This document shows, piece by piece, positions 52,741-61,085 of a stretch of 64,000 nt of DNA. The stretch is from the NCBI RefSeq assembly GCF_006716785.1, contig NZ_VFPQ01000001.1:3348001-3412000 (forward strand), written 5' to 3'. The position numbers and the translations under genes were made by a program. Positions within the stretch are counted from its first letter, which is position 1; each line of letters begins with the position of its first letter. Origin of the DNA: Thermopolyspora flexuosa. Lineage in GTDB: Bacteria; Actinomycetota; Actinomycetes; Streptosporangiales; Streptosporangiaceae. The notes under the pieces were generated by a model that did not search any database, was not told the origin of the DNA, and worked only from the letters and a program-made list of their open reading frames with translations.

Positions 52741-53850
52741 TCACGGGTCCCGCGGGTCGTCCTCGTCGAGCTGCCGCAGGCCGTCCAGCAGCCGGCGCAG
52801 CAGCTCGGGGGTGGCCTGCGCGAACGGCATCCCCGCCGCATACTCCGCGGCCGGCGGCACGGGGTCCCGCCCCCGGATCGACGCGCCGGGCCGGCGACGC
52901 GGCATGGGCGGGGCCGCGTCGCCGGGGGTCCGTTCCTCGCCCGGGTCCGCTCCCCCGCCCTCCTCGCTCCCCGCCGGGCCGGTGGCGGGGTACGGCGGTG
53001 CGGTCGCCGCCGGAGGCTCCGCGAGGGCCGGGGGAGCCCCCAGCACCGGGGTGGCGCTCCTCGGCGGCTCCCCCGCGGGCTCGCCGGGTCGTGGCGCGGG
53101 AACCGGCCGCGGCCCGCCGTCCCGGCCGCCGGGGGTGCGCAGGGCGCACAGGCCCTCGCGCAGCAGGCCGCCGGCGCTCTCCACCGTGTCGTACAGCGCG
53201 AGGCCGTACCGCCAGGCGAGGTCGCGCAGGGACGTGACGCCGTCGATCCGGCAGGCCAGCGCCCACTCGTCGCGCCCGACCCTGCCGAAGGGACGGCGCA
53301 GGTCGGTGCCGACGAGGAGCGCGTCGAGGCGGACGGGGAGGGCCGCGAGCCGGTCGGCCCGGCGGGCGATCTCGGCGCGCACCCACTCGACCTCGAGGGA
53401 GAGCAGCGAGCCGATCCAGGGGCGTTCCCGCTCGTCGAACCACAGCCGGGTGACCGACGGCGGCCGCATGAGCGGCGCGGTGAGCGCGGTGAGCGCGTCG
53501 AGGGAGGCCGAGCGCAGCACGGCGAGCATCTCGTCCCGGCCGACGAGCCCGCGCTCCACGAGCAGCGTCCCCAGGCCGCCCGCGGGCCGGTCGGCGGCGC
53601 GCAGCGCGGCCCACTGGCCGGCGGACAGCCGGCGCGTGCCGACCAGGCGGGCCCCCACGTCCGGGACCCCGGCCGCCTCGGCGAACACGAGCCGCCCCTC
53701 GTCGAGGTAGACGACACCGCCGGGGTCGCCGTCGATCCTCAGCGCACCCGAGGCCCGGCCACGCGTCAGCGTGGCGAGCTCGTCGAGGATCGGGAACGTT
53801 CCGTCCACGGCCGATCGCCCGGGACGGGCTCCATCATCTGGGGAGGACAC
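52741..53850 (-). CDS. DUF4388 (PATAN-like) domain protein B
   Basis: About 369 residues. Near the N-terminus is a clear DUF4388 segment, Ala-Ser-Gly-Ala-Leu-Arg-Ile, then Gly-Gly-Val-Val-Tyr-Leu-Asp-Glu-Gly-Arg-Leu-Val-Phe-Ala-Glu. Next comes a helical part with Gly-Thr-Leu-Leu-Val-Glu-Arg-Gly-Leu-Val-Gly and Ala-Leu-Thr-Ala-Leu-Thr, a winged-helix-like part around 190-245, and a long Pro/Gly/Glu-rich disordered region before a C-terminal helix. The start is uncertain (TTG 53874, GTG 53850 or GTG 53808). It is on the opposite strand, convergent with LC7 gene B and divergent from LC7 gene C. Confidence 0.7.
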   Translation of the reverse strand: MSSPDDGARPGRSAVDGTFPILDELATLTRGRASGALRIDGDPGGVVYLDEGRLVFAEAAGVPDVGARLVGTRRLSAGQWAALRAADRPAGGLGTLLVERGLVGRDEMLAVLRSASLDALTALTAPLMRPPSVTRLWFDERERPWIGSLLSLEVEWVRAEIARRADRLAALPVRLDALLVGTDLRRPFGRVGRDEWALACRIDGVTSLRDLAWRYGLALYDTVESAGGLLREGLCALRTPGGRDGGPRPVPAPRPGEPAGEPPRSATPVLGAPPALAEPPAATAPPYPATGPAGSEEGGGADPGEERTPGDAAPPMPRRRPGASIRGRDPVPPAAEYAAGMPFAQATPELLRRLLDGLRQLDEDDPRDP

Positions 53851-53948
53851 GCGACCACCAGACGCTCTCGTCAACGGTCGATGCGGCGACGGCCTCCGGG
53901 GATCCGAGACCGAGCGCCGACTCTAGCACAGCGCTTCCGGGGCGTCAC

Positions 53949-53965
53949 CATTCGTATATCGAATG
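53949..53965. promoter_or_regulatory. AT-rich palindrome between PATAN gene B and LC7 gene C
   Basis: CATTCG-TATAT-CGAATG, a perfect 6-base inverted repeat with an AT-rich centre, in the 305-base divergent intergenic region (53851-54155). The stretch 53940-54015 is unusually AT-rich for this genome, as for a promoter or operator. No other gene lies in this region. Confidence 0.45.
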
Positions 53966-54155
53966 GGTAGAACTCGCAGGTAACGGGCGAAGCAAATAAC
54001 AATTACCCAACGTGGCGGGATTCGCACGGGAATGCGCTTGCCCGGTCACCGTCCCCGGCGACAGACTCTCCTCCCACGACGCCTCACCACAACACGCGTC
54101 GCTTTGGCAACGTCTACCTCGGACGTGACAACGGCCCATCCCCAGAAAGCGACGG

Positions 54156-54566
54156 ATGAACCTCACACAACTCGTCACCAACGCCCTGAAGTCCTTCCGC
54201 CGTGACGTCCCCGACTACGTCGGCGCCGGAGTCGTCGACATCTCCACCGGCATGCTGCTGGCGGTCGACACCGTCGACAACCATCCGCGGGACATCCTCG
54301 ACATCGTCGCGGCCGCGACGGCGGACCTGTTCCAGGGCCGGATGGTGGTGCAGATCGAGGACCTCTGGAAGAAGCACCGCGGCGTGAGCGACAACCGCCG
54401 CTACTTCAACGAGATCCTCGTCAACAGCGAGAACCTCGTGCACCTGTTCATGCGCAGCAAGACCAACCCCGACATCGTCGCGGTGGTCATCTGCACCCGC
54501 AACGTCAACGTCGGCATGCTCTTCGCCCAGGCCCGCCGGGTCATGGCGGAACTCGACGCCCGCTGA
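54156..54566 (+). CDS. Roadblock/LC7 domain protein C
   Basis: 136 residues, third LC7 protein: Ser-Phe-Arg-Arg-Asp-Val-Pro-Asp-Tyr-Val-Gly-Ala-Gly-Val-Val-Asp-Ile-Ser-Thr-Gly-Met, then Val-Val-Gln-Ile-Glu-Asp-Leu and Ile-Val-Ala-Val-Val-Ile-Cys-Thr. It differs from A and B by a basic insertion (Lys-Lys-His-Arg) and resembles stand-alone actinobacterial LC7 proteins. It is transcribed alone toward the convergent glnA2. Confidence 0.78.
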   Translation: MNLTQLVTNALKSFRRDVPDYVGAGVVDISTGMLLAVDTVDNHPRDILDIVAAATADLFQGRMVVQIEDLWKKHRGVSDNRRYFNEILVNSENLVHLFMRSKTNPDIVAVVICTRNVNVGMLFAQARRVMAELDAR

Positions 54567-54826
54567 CCCGAGGCGGCCTCGCCTCGTGCGGCCCACCGGG
54601 CCGCGCCGATGGACCGTTCCCACACCGGCCGCGTACGGCGACGCCCGCTACGCGGCCGGGCCCAACCGCGGCCGGACGACCACCCCGCCCCGGCCGTACG
54701 GCACGGCCGACCGACGGCACCACGGACGGGACGGCCAGGGCCGTACGAGGGCATGGCGGACGGCCCGGCGGTGGAGGCGCCGGGCCGTGGCTCACGATCG
54801 GGCCGACGGCGGCCGCGCGGGCCGGG

Positions 54827-56188
54827 TCACAGGATCGGCAGGTAGCGGCCGAGCTCGTACTCGGTGATCTGGCGGCGGTACTCCTGCCACTCGGCGCGCT
54901 TGTTGCGCAGGAAGAAGTCGAAGACGTGCTCGCCGAGGGTCTCGGCGACGAGCTCGCTGCGCTCCATCGCGGCGATCGCCTCGTCGAGGTTCTGCGGCAG
55001 CGGGTGGATGCCGAGGGCGCGGCGCTCGGCCGGGGTGAGCGCCCACACGTCGTCCTCGGCGCCGGGCGGCAGCTCGTAGCCCTCCTCGATGCCCTTCAGG
55101 CCCGCGGCGAGGATGACCGCGAACGCCAGGTACGGGTTGCAGGCCGAGTCGAGGGAGCGGAACTCGATGCGGGTCGAGTTGCCCTTGTGCGGCTTGTACA
55201 TCGGCACCCGCACCAGCGCCGAGCGGTTGTTGTGCCCCCAGCAGATGTACGCCGGGGCCTCGCCGCCCTGACCCGCGGTGGCCGCGGCCGCGCCCCACAG
55301 CCGCTTGTAGGAGTTGACCCACTGGTTGCACACCGCGGTGATCTCGGCGGCGTGCCTGAGCAGGCCGGCGATGAACGACCGGCCGACCTTGGAGAGCTGG
55401 TACTCGGCGCCCGGCTCGTAGAAGGCGTTGCGGTCGCCCTCGAACAGCGACATGTGGGTGTGCATGCCGGAGCCCGGGTGCTCGGTGAACGGCTTGGGCA
55501 TGAAGCTCGCCCACACGCCCTGCTCCAGCGCGACCTCCTTCATGACCAGGCGGAAGGTCATGATGTTGTCGGCCGTGGTGAGCGCGTCGGCGTACCGCAG
55601 GTCGATCTCCTGCTGGCCGGGGGCGGCCTCGTGGTGGCTGAACTCCACCGAGATGCCCATCGACTCCAGCATCATGATCGCCTGGCGGCGGAAGTCGTGG
55701 CCCGCGGAGTGCGGGGTGTGGTCGAAGTAGCCGCCGGAGTCGATCGGCTCCGGCCGCTCGCCGGGCTCCGGCTTCTTCTTCAGCAGGAAGAACTCCACCT
55801 CGGGGTGGGTGTAGAAGGTGAACCCCATGTCCGCGGCCTTCGCCAGGGTGCGCTTGAGCACCCAGCGCGGGTCGGCGTGCGAGGGCGAGCCGTCCGGCAT
55901 GAGGATGTCGCAGAACATGCGCGCCGCGCCCGCGGACTCGTTCCGCCACGGGAGGATCTGGAAGGTCGAGGGGTCGGGCTTGGCGAGCATGTCGGACTCG
56001 TAGACCCGCGCGAACCCCTCGATCGCCGAACCGTCGAACCCGATGCCCTCCGCGAACGCCCCCTCCAGCTCGGCCGGTGCGATCGCCACGGACTTGAGGA
56101 ACCCGAGCACGTCGGTGAACCACAGCCGGATGAACCGGATGTCGCGCTCCTCGAGCGTGCGGAGAACGAACTCCTGCTGACGGTCCAC
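54827..56188 (-). CDS. glnA2: Glutamine synthetase-like enzyme GlnA2
   Basis: 453 residues of the GlnA2 type, beginning Met-Asp-Arg-Gln-Gln-Glu-Phe-Val-Leu-Arg-Thr-Leu-Glu-Glu-Arg-Asp, almost as in M. tuberculosis GlnA2 (Rv2222c). Catalytic blocks are present: Phe-Asp-Gly-Ser-Ala-Ile-Glu-Gly, Gly-Ser-Gly-Met-His-Thr-His and Asn-Asn-Arg-Ser-Ala-Leu-Val-Arg-Val-Pro. The adenylylation Tyr of GlnA is missing (Asp-Val-Trp-Ala-Leu-Thr-Pro instead), so GlnE should not regulate it. GTG 56188 follows GAGAGG; the longer frame to 56479 is spurious. GlnA2-type proteins can have gamma-glutamylpolyamine or other ligase activities in streptomycetes. Confidence 0.93.
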   Translation of the reverse strand: MDRQQEFVLRTLEERDIRFIRLWFTDVLGFLKSVAIAPAELEGAFAEGIGFDGSAIEGFARVYESDMLAKPDPSTFQILPWRNESAGAARMFCDILMPDGSPSHADPRWVLKRTLAKAADMGFTFYTHPEVEFFLLKKKPEPGERPEPIDSGGYFDHTPHSAGHDFRRQAIMMLESMGISVEFSHHEAAPGQQEIDLRYADALTTADNIMTFRLVMKEVALEQGVWASFMPKPFTEHPGSGMHTHMSLFEGDRNAFYEPGAEYQLSKVGRSFIAGLLRHAAEITAVCNQWVNSYKRLWGAAAATAGQGGEAPAYICWGHNNRSALVRVPMYKPHKGNSTRIEFRSLDSACNPYLAFAVILAAGLKGIEEGYELPPGAEDDVWALTPAERRALGIHPLPQNLDEAIAAMERSELVAETLGEHVFDFFLRNKRAEWQEYRRQITEYELGRYLPIL

Positions 56189-56288
56189 GGCATACCTCTC
56201 TACGTACCGGACGTGACCCAAACGGTGGCCGTTGCGCCGGCGGTCAGATGGAAAAAGGGACACTCGCCCTCCAGTCTGCCCGTCGCGT

Positions 56289-56304
56289 GTTTCGCACACG
56301 TTAC
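56289..56304 (-). promoter_or_regulatory. GlnR-like half box upstream of glnA2
   Basis: On the minus strand GTAAC-N6-GAAAC, one of the two halves of a full GlnR box, about 100 bases before the glnA2 start. The next expected half-sites downstream do not match, so regulation is uncertain. Confidence 0.4.
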
Positions 56305-56395
56305 GGCAGCCAGCACCGACATGGCCACTCAGTGCTGACTGCCACGCCCGCGAAGCCGGAAACGTCCCGGTACGGCCCGGCCGGACGGCGGGTCG

Positions 56396-56401
56396 TACGC
56401 T
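56396..56401 (+). promoter_or_regulatory. -10 box of a leaderless nadE transcript
   Basis: TACGCT ends seven bases before GTG 56409 and no Shine-Dalgarno sequence precedes it. Confidence 0.5.
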
Positions 56402-56408
56402 GGATCGC

Positions 56409-58199
56409 GTGGCGCAACTCCGCATAGCTCTGGCCCAGGCCAACCCGACGGTCGGGGACCTGTCCGGCAACACCGACAAGCTGCTCGAATGGGCGCGTCA
56501 GGCGGCCGACCGCGGCGCGCACCTCGTCGTCTTCCCCGAGATGTTCCTCACCGGGTACCCGGTGGAGGACCTGGTGCTGCGCGCCTCGTTCGTCAACGCC
56601 TCCATCGCCGCCCTGGAGACCGCGGCGCGGCGGCTCGCCGACGAGGGGCTCGGCGAGCTCCCGGTCGTGGTGGGGTACGTCGACCGCGCCGGGCTGCAGC
56701 CGCGCGTCGGGGTGCCGAAGGGGGCGCCGCTCAACGCCGCGGCGCTGCTGCACCGGGGCCGGATCGTGGCCCGCACCGCCAAGCACCACCTGCCCAACTA
56801 CGGGGTCTTCGACGAGTACCGCTACTTCGTGCGCGGCGACCGGCTGCCGATCTTCCGGCTGCACGGCGTGGACGTGGCGATCGCGATCTGCGAGGACCTG
56901 TGGCAGGACGGCGGGCCGGTCGCGGTGGTCTCCCAGGTGGGGGCCGGGCTGCTCGTGGTGCCGAACGCCTCGCCGTACGAGCGGGACAAGGTGGACGTGC
57001 GCGGCGACCTGTGCGCCCGGCGCGCCCGCGAGGCCGGGTGCGCGCTCGCCTACGTCAACCAGGTGGGCGGGCAGGACGAGCTGGTGTTCGACGGCGACTC
57101 GCTCGTGGTGGACGCCCGTGGCGAGCTGGTCGCCCGGGCCGGGCAGTTCGTCGAGGAGCTGCTCGTCGTCGACCTCGACCTGCCGGCCGCGCCCGCCGGC
57201 GTCCGGCCCGGGGCGGCCACGGTCGACGCCGGTGACGGCACCGCGATCACGGTCGAGCGGGTGGAGCTGTCGGCCGAGCCGGTCGCGCCGTACCCACCGG
57301 AGCCGCCGCGGATCGCGCCGCGGCTCGACGACCTCGGCGAGGTGTACGCGGCGCTCGTGCTCGGCGTGCGCGACTACGTGACCAAGAACGGCTTCCGCTC
57401 GGTGATCCTCGGCCTGTCCGGCGGCATCGACTCGGCGCTCGTCGCGACGATCGCGAGCGACGCGCTCGGCCCGGACCGGGTGCACGTGGTGCTCATGCCG
57501 TCGCGCTACTCCTCGGAGCACTCGCTCGCCGACGCGCGGGAGCTGGTCCGGCGGCAGGGCGTGCACGCCCGGACGATCCCGATCACCGAGATCGTCAACG
57601 CGGTGGAGAAGGAGATCGAGCTGCACGGGCTCGCCGCGGAGAACGTGCAGGCCCGGGTGCGCGGCGCGGTGCTGCTCATGGGGCTGTCGAACGAGCACGG
57701 CCACCTCGTGCTCACCACCGGCAACAAGAGCGAGCTCGCCGTGGGCTACTCGACGATCTACGGCGACGCGGCCGGCGGCTTCGCGCCGATCAAGGACGTG
57801 TTCAAGACGATGGTGTGGGACCTGTCGCGGTGGCGCAACGCGCAGGTGGGGCGCGAGAGCCCGTTCCTGTACGGCTTCGCCGAGCCGCCGATCCCGGAGA
57901 ACTCGATCGTCAAGGAGCCGAGCGCGGAGCTGCGCCCCGACCAGCGGGACACCGACTCGCTGCCGCCGTACCACGTGCTCGACCGGGTGCTCATCGATTA
58001 CGTGGAGAACGACATGGGCCGCGACGACCTGGTCGCCGCGGGCCACGACCCCGAGCTGGTCACCCAGGTCATCCGCATGGTGGACGCGGCCGAGTACAAG
58101 CGGCGGCAGTACCCGCCCGGTCCGAAGATCACGCCGAAGAACTTCGGCCGGGACCGCCGCCTGCCGATCACGAACCGCTGGCGGGAGACCGCCCCGTAG
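56409..58199 (+). CDS. nadE: Glutamine-dependent NAD synthetase
   Basis: Last step of NAD synthesis. The 596-residue product has an N-terminal nitrilase-type glutaminase (Glu44 in Phe-Pro-Glu, Lys125 in Ala-Lys-His-His-Leu, Cys161 in Ala-Ile-Cys-Glu-Asp) and a C-terminal synthetase (Leu-Gly-Leu-Ser-Gly-Gly-Ile-Asp-Ser-Ala-Leu; Thr-Thr-Gly-Asn-Lys-Ser-Glu; Asp-Ala-Ala-Gly-Gly-Phe). GTG 56409 was chosen because homologues begin here and because of the box at 56396-56401. nadA is in the same window, but not nearby. Confidence 0.94.
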   Translation: MAQLRIALAQANPTVGDLSGNTDKLLEWARQAADRGAHLVVFPEMFLTGYPVEDLVLRASFVNASIAALETAARRLADEGLGELPVVVGYVDRAGLQPRVGVPKGAPLNAAALLHRGRIVARTAKHHLPNYGVFDEYRYFVRGDRLPIFRLHGVDVAIAICEDLWQDGGPVAVVSQVGAGLLVVPNASPYERDKVDVRGDLCARRAREAGCALAYVNQVGGQDELVFDGDSLVVDARGELVARAGQFVEELLVVDLDLPAAPAGVRPGAATVDAGDGTAITVERVELSAEPVAPYPPEPPRIAPRLDDLGEVYAALVLGVRDYVTKNGFRSVILGLSGGIDSALVATIASDALGPDRVHVVLMPSRYSSEHSLADARELVRRQGVHARTIPITEIVNAVEKEIELHGLAAENVQARVRGAVLLMGLSNEHGHLVLTTGNKSELAVGYSTIYGDAAGGFAPIKDVFKTMVWDLSRWRNAQVGRESPFLYGFAEPPIPENSIVKEPSAELRPDQRDTDSLPPYHVLDRVLIDYVENDMGRDDLVAAGHDPELVTQVIRMVDAAEYKRRQYPPGPKITPKNFGRDRRLPITNRWRETAP

Positions 58200-58467
58200 C
58201 CGCCGCGGCCGTCATCGCCCGCCGCCGTGCCGTACCCGGGGTGGCCGCCCGGCCGCGGGTACGGCCCGCCTGCCGGTGCCCCGCGCCTGACCTCGGGTTT
58301 CCCGCCCCGGCCGCGCGCCGTGACCGGGCGGCGGTGTTCGCGCACAGCGTGACCCGAAGGGAAGTGCGAAAGCACGGCGGGGGGTGTTGAAACCGATGAC
58401 GGCCATGACATCATCGGAGACGTCCGGGGACGCCATGGGGGCGCCTCGAGGCTTGGAGGTAGGCACG
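58200..58467. other. Gene-free interval before panB
   Basis: About 270 bases between nadE and panB. The only structure noticed is CCGATGA...TCATCGG (58393-58399 with 58411-58417), a 7-base inverted repeat around 11 bases, 50 bases before the panB start. No promoter was identified. Confidence 0.4.
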
Positions 58468-59355
58468 ATGTCCTCTGTCACGCCCTCTTCTCCCGCTTCT
58501 TCCCTTTTCTCCCCTGAAGCCGCATCTGACCGGTCGACCGCGCTGTACGGCGGCAAGGCGGTGCGCCGGGTGACCGTGCGCGACATCGCGGCGGCGAAGG
58601 AGCGCGGTGAGAAGTGGCCGATGGTCACCGCGTACGACGCGATGACCGCGCGGATCTTCGACGAGGCGGGCATCCCGGTGCTGCTCGTCGGCGACTCCGC
58701 CGCCATGGTGGTGTACGGCTACGACAGCACGATCCCGGTGACGGTCGACGACCTCGTCCCGCTCACCGCGGCGGTGGTACGCGGCTCCCGCCGGGCCATG
58801 GTCGTGGCCGACCTGCCGTTCGGCTCCTACCAGGCGTCGCCGCAGCAGGCGCTGGAGTCGGCGGCGCGGTTCATGAAGGAGGCGGGCGCGCACGCCGTGA
58901 AGCTGGAGGGCGGCCGCCGCGTGCTGCCCCAGATCGAGACGCTCGTCGCGTCCGGCGTCCCGGTCATGGGCCACCTCGGCCTCACCCCGCAGTCGGTGAA
59001 CGTGTTCGGCGGCTACCGGGTGCAGGGCCGCGGCGAGTCCGGCGAGCGGCTCATGGCGGACGCCAAGGCCTTGGAGCACGCGGGCGCGTTCGCGGTCGTG
59101 CTCGAGTGCGTGCCCGCCGATCTCGCCGAGCGGGTCACCGCCGCGCTGTCGATCCCCACGATCGGCATCGGCGCCGGCCCCGCGTGCGACGCCCAGGTGC
59201 TGGTCTGGCAGGACCTGATGGGCCTCAACGCCCGCCCGCCGAAGTTCGTCAAGAAGTACTTCGACCTCGCGGGCGAGATGAGCCGGGCGATCCGCGCCTA
59301 CGCCGACGACGTGGTCAACGGCGTCTTCCCGTCGTCCGAGCACACCTACGCCTGA
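58468..59355 (+). CDS. panB: Ketopantoate hydroxymethyltransferase
   Basis: First step of pantothenate synthesis, 295 residues. It has Val-Thr-Ala-Tyr-Asp near 53-57, the Mg ligand Asp76 in Val-Gly-Asp-Ser, His-Ala-Val-Lys-Leu-Glu-Gly-Gly and Ile-Gly-Ile-Gly-Ala-Gly. The first 25 residues are Ser/Pro-rich and variable. ATG 58468 follows GGAGG by eight bases; an upstream start to 58384 is not conserved. It occupies the Rv2225 position of the conserved interval. Confidence 0.95.
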   Translation: MSSVTPSSPASSLFSPEAASDRSTALYGGKAVRRVTVRDIAAAKERGEKWPMVTAYDAMTARIFDEAGIPVLLVGDSAAMVVYGYDSTIPVTVDDLVPLTAAVVRGSRRAMVVADLPFGSYQASPQQALESAARFMKEAGAHAVKLEGGRRVLPQIETLVASGVPVMGHLGLTPQSVNVFGGYRVQGRGESGERLMADAKALEHAGAFAVVLECVPADLAERVTAALSIPTIGIGAGPACDAQVLVWQDLMGLNARPPKFVKKYFDLAGEMSRAIRAYADDVVNGVFPSSEHTYA

Positions 59356-59373
59356 TCACCCACGATGTGGCCG

Positions 59374-59410
59374 GGGCCGCCGCGGCGGTACGGCCGGCGC
59401 GCGGCGGCCC
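59374..59410. terminator. Hairpin between panB and npdG
   Basis: GGGCCGCCGCG and its complement with a 15-base loop, between two convergent genes. No T-tract. Confidence 0.4.
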
Positions 59411-59419
59411 GGTGCCCGG

Positions 59420-60085
59420 TCAGACGTCGGTGATGCGCAGCCCGGCGTGCGCCTTATAGCGCCGGTTGATGGAGATGAGGTTGGCGGTGAACGCCTCGAT
59501 CTGGCCGGCGTTGCGCAGGCGGCCGCCGTACAGGCCGCGCACGCCCGGGATGCGCGCGGCGAGCGCCTGAACGGTGTCGGTGGCGGCGCGGTCGTCGCCG
59601 AGCACGAGCACGTCGAGCTCGATGCGCTCCACCTTCGGGTCGAGCAGCAGCACCGCGGACACGTGGTGGAACGCCGCCACCACCTTGCTGTCCGGCAGCA
59701 CGGCCTGGGCCTGCTGGGCGGCGCTGCCCTCCGCCACCGGCAGCGGGTAGGCGCCCTTGGCGTCGAAGCCGAGCGGGTTCACGCAGTCGACCACGATCTT
59801 GCCCGCGAGCGGTTCGCGCAGCGCCTCCAGCGTGGCCTTGTGCCCCTCCCACGGCACGGCGACGATGACGACGTCCGCCTCGGCGGCGACCACCGCGTTC
59901 TCCGCCCCGCGCACCTCCACGTCGAGCTCGCGCGCCGCCGCCTCGGCCCGCTCCGCGCTGCGTGAGCCGATCAGGACGGTGTGCCCGGCGAGGGCGAACC
60001 GGCGGGCCAGCCCTTTGCCCTGGTCGCCGGTGCCCCCCACGATCCCGATCGACAGCGCGCTCACATCAGGCAGATCAGTACTCAT
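59420..60085 (-). CDS. npdG: F420-dependent NADPH oxidoreductase
   Basis: Transfers hydride between coenzyme F420 and NADP. The 221-residue product has the NADP motif Gly-Ile-Val-Gly-Gly-Thr-Gly-Asp-Gln-Gly-Lys-Gly-Leu, Gly-Ser-Arg for the 2'-phosphate, Val-Asn-Pro-Leu-Gly-Phe-Asp-Ala-Lys-Gly and Glu-Gly-Ser-Ala-Ala-Gln, all typical of the archaeal Fno/actinobacterial family. It indicates the host makes F420. It is not in an operon with other F420 genes. Confidence 0.92.
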   Translation of the reverse strand: MSTDLPDVSALSIGIVGGTGDQGKGLARRFALAGHTVLIGSRSAERAEAAARELDVEVRGAENAVVAAEADVVIVAVPWEGHKATLEALREPLAGKIVVDCVNPLGFDAKGAYPLPVAEGSAAQQAQAVLPDSKVVAAFHHVSAVLLLDPKVERIELDVLVLGDDRAATDTVQALAARIPGVRGLYGGRLRNAGQIEAFTANLISINRRYKAHAGLRITDV

Positions 60086-60185
60086 GCGTCGATCCTGCCA
60101 GGTGGCCGGGCGGAACCGGACGCCGGGTCGGCTGCGTGCCGCGATTCCCCGGATCCGGAGCGTGCCGGTGCGGCAGGATTAAGGC

Positions 60186-60761
60186 ATGGACGCGGCCTCG
60201 GTGACCTTCCTGCGTGAGGTGCTCTCCTCGGCCTGGGTGGAGGGCACGCGGCGGCTCGGACGGGCGTTACGGTCCACCCGCTCCCCCGGCGGCCTGCTCG
60301 TGGTGGGCACCCCGGGCGAGGACCCCTGGCACCTCGCCGCGCACCTCGACGACGAGGCGCGGCTGTCCGGCCTCGACCAGCTCCGGCCCACGCTGGTGCG
60401 CTGGGCCCCGCCGCCGGGCGCGCCGCCCCACCTGTCGATCGGGCTGGAGCGCATCGCGGCGGCGCGGCGCGGCGAGACCCTGCTCGTGGTCGCCGAGGAG
60501 CAGGCGCCCGCACCGCTGCTGGAGCGCGTCGACGACGCCCGCCGTACCGGGACCACGATCGTCGCGCTCGACGGCGGCGACCCGGAGCTGGAGGGCCTGG
60601 CGCACGAGGCGCTCGCCGTGCCGCCGACCGCGCCGCTCAGCTTCGACGCCGCCCAGCACCTGGTGAGCCTCGCCGCCGGGGAGGAGCCGCGGCGGCGCGG
60701 CCTGCGCGAGCGCCTCGCCCGCCTCGCCGACCTGGTGACCGGGCCGCGGGTGCCCGACTGA
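60186..60761 (+). CDS. Conserved actinobacterial protein
   Basis: 191 residues, alpha/beta, no membrane or signal segment. The patterns Gly-Gly-Leu-Leu-Val-Val-Gly-Thr-Pro-Gly-Glu-Asp-Pro-Trp-His-Leu and Thr-Leu-Leu-Val-Val-Ala-Glu-Glu look like a conserved but uncharacterised family found near map in actinobacteria. No catalytic motif is evident. AGGA precedes the ATG. It is convergent with the next small gene. Confidence 0.72.
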   Translation: MDAASVTFLREVLSSAWVEGTRRLGRALRSTRSPGGLLVVGTPGEDPWHLAAHLDDEARLSGLDQLRPTLVRWAPPPGAPPHLSIGLERIAAARRGETLLVVAEEQAPAPLLERVDDARRTGTTIVALDGGDPELEGLAHEALAVPPTAPLSFDAAQHLVSLAAGEEPRRRGLRERLARLADLVTGPRVPD

Positions 60762-60778
60762 TCCCGGCCGGCCGAGCC

Positions 60779-61012
60779 TCAGTCGTCCTCGGTGTCCTCG
60801 TCCCACTCCCGGTCGGCCTTGCGCCAGGCCTCGTTGCGCTCGTCGGCGGTCTGCAGCGCGGCGGCCGCCGCCTCCCGGCTCGGATACGGGCCCATCCGGT
60901 GCTTGTTGGGGCAGCCCTCGTCGGGCTCCACCCGCATGTGCTTGAGGCAGTACCACCACCGCTCGCCCATGTCGGCCGTCACACCGTGGCCCTGGTTCGC
61001 TTCCGGATACAC
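60779..61012 (-). CDS. Small conserved protein with SPOR-like pattern
   Basis: 77 residues, conserved core Trp-Trp-Tyr-Cys-Leu-Lys-His-x-Arg-Val-Glu-Pro-Asp-Glu-Gly-Cys-Pro-Asn-Lys, then Gly-Pro-Tyr-Pro-Ser-Arg-Glu-Ala-Ala and a very acidic end. Cys and His residues could bind a metal. GTG 61012 is decided by the strong AAGGAGGT just upstream; ATG 60970 would leave the conserved core but no ribosome site. Function unknown; divergent from map. Confidence 0.72.
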   Translation of the reverse strand: MYPEANQGHGVTADMGERWWYCLKHMRVEPDEGCPNKHRMGPYPSREAAAAALQTADERNEAWRKADREWDEDTEDD

Positions 61013-61085
61013 CTGACCTCCTTCGGGGGCGCCGGCGTCCTCGCTGCGATCCTGCCCCCTCGTGACCACAACTAGACTTACCGGC

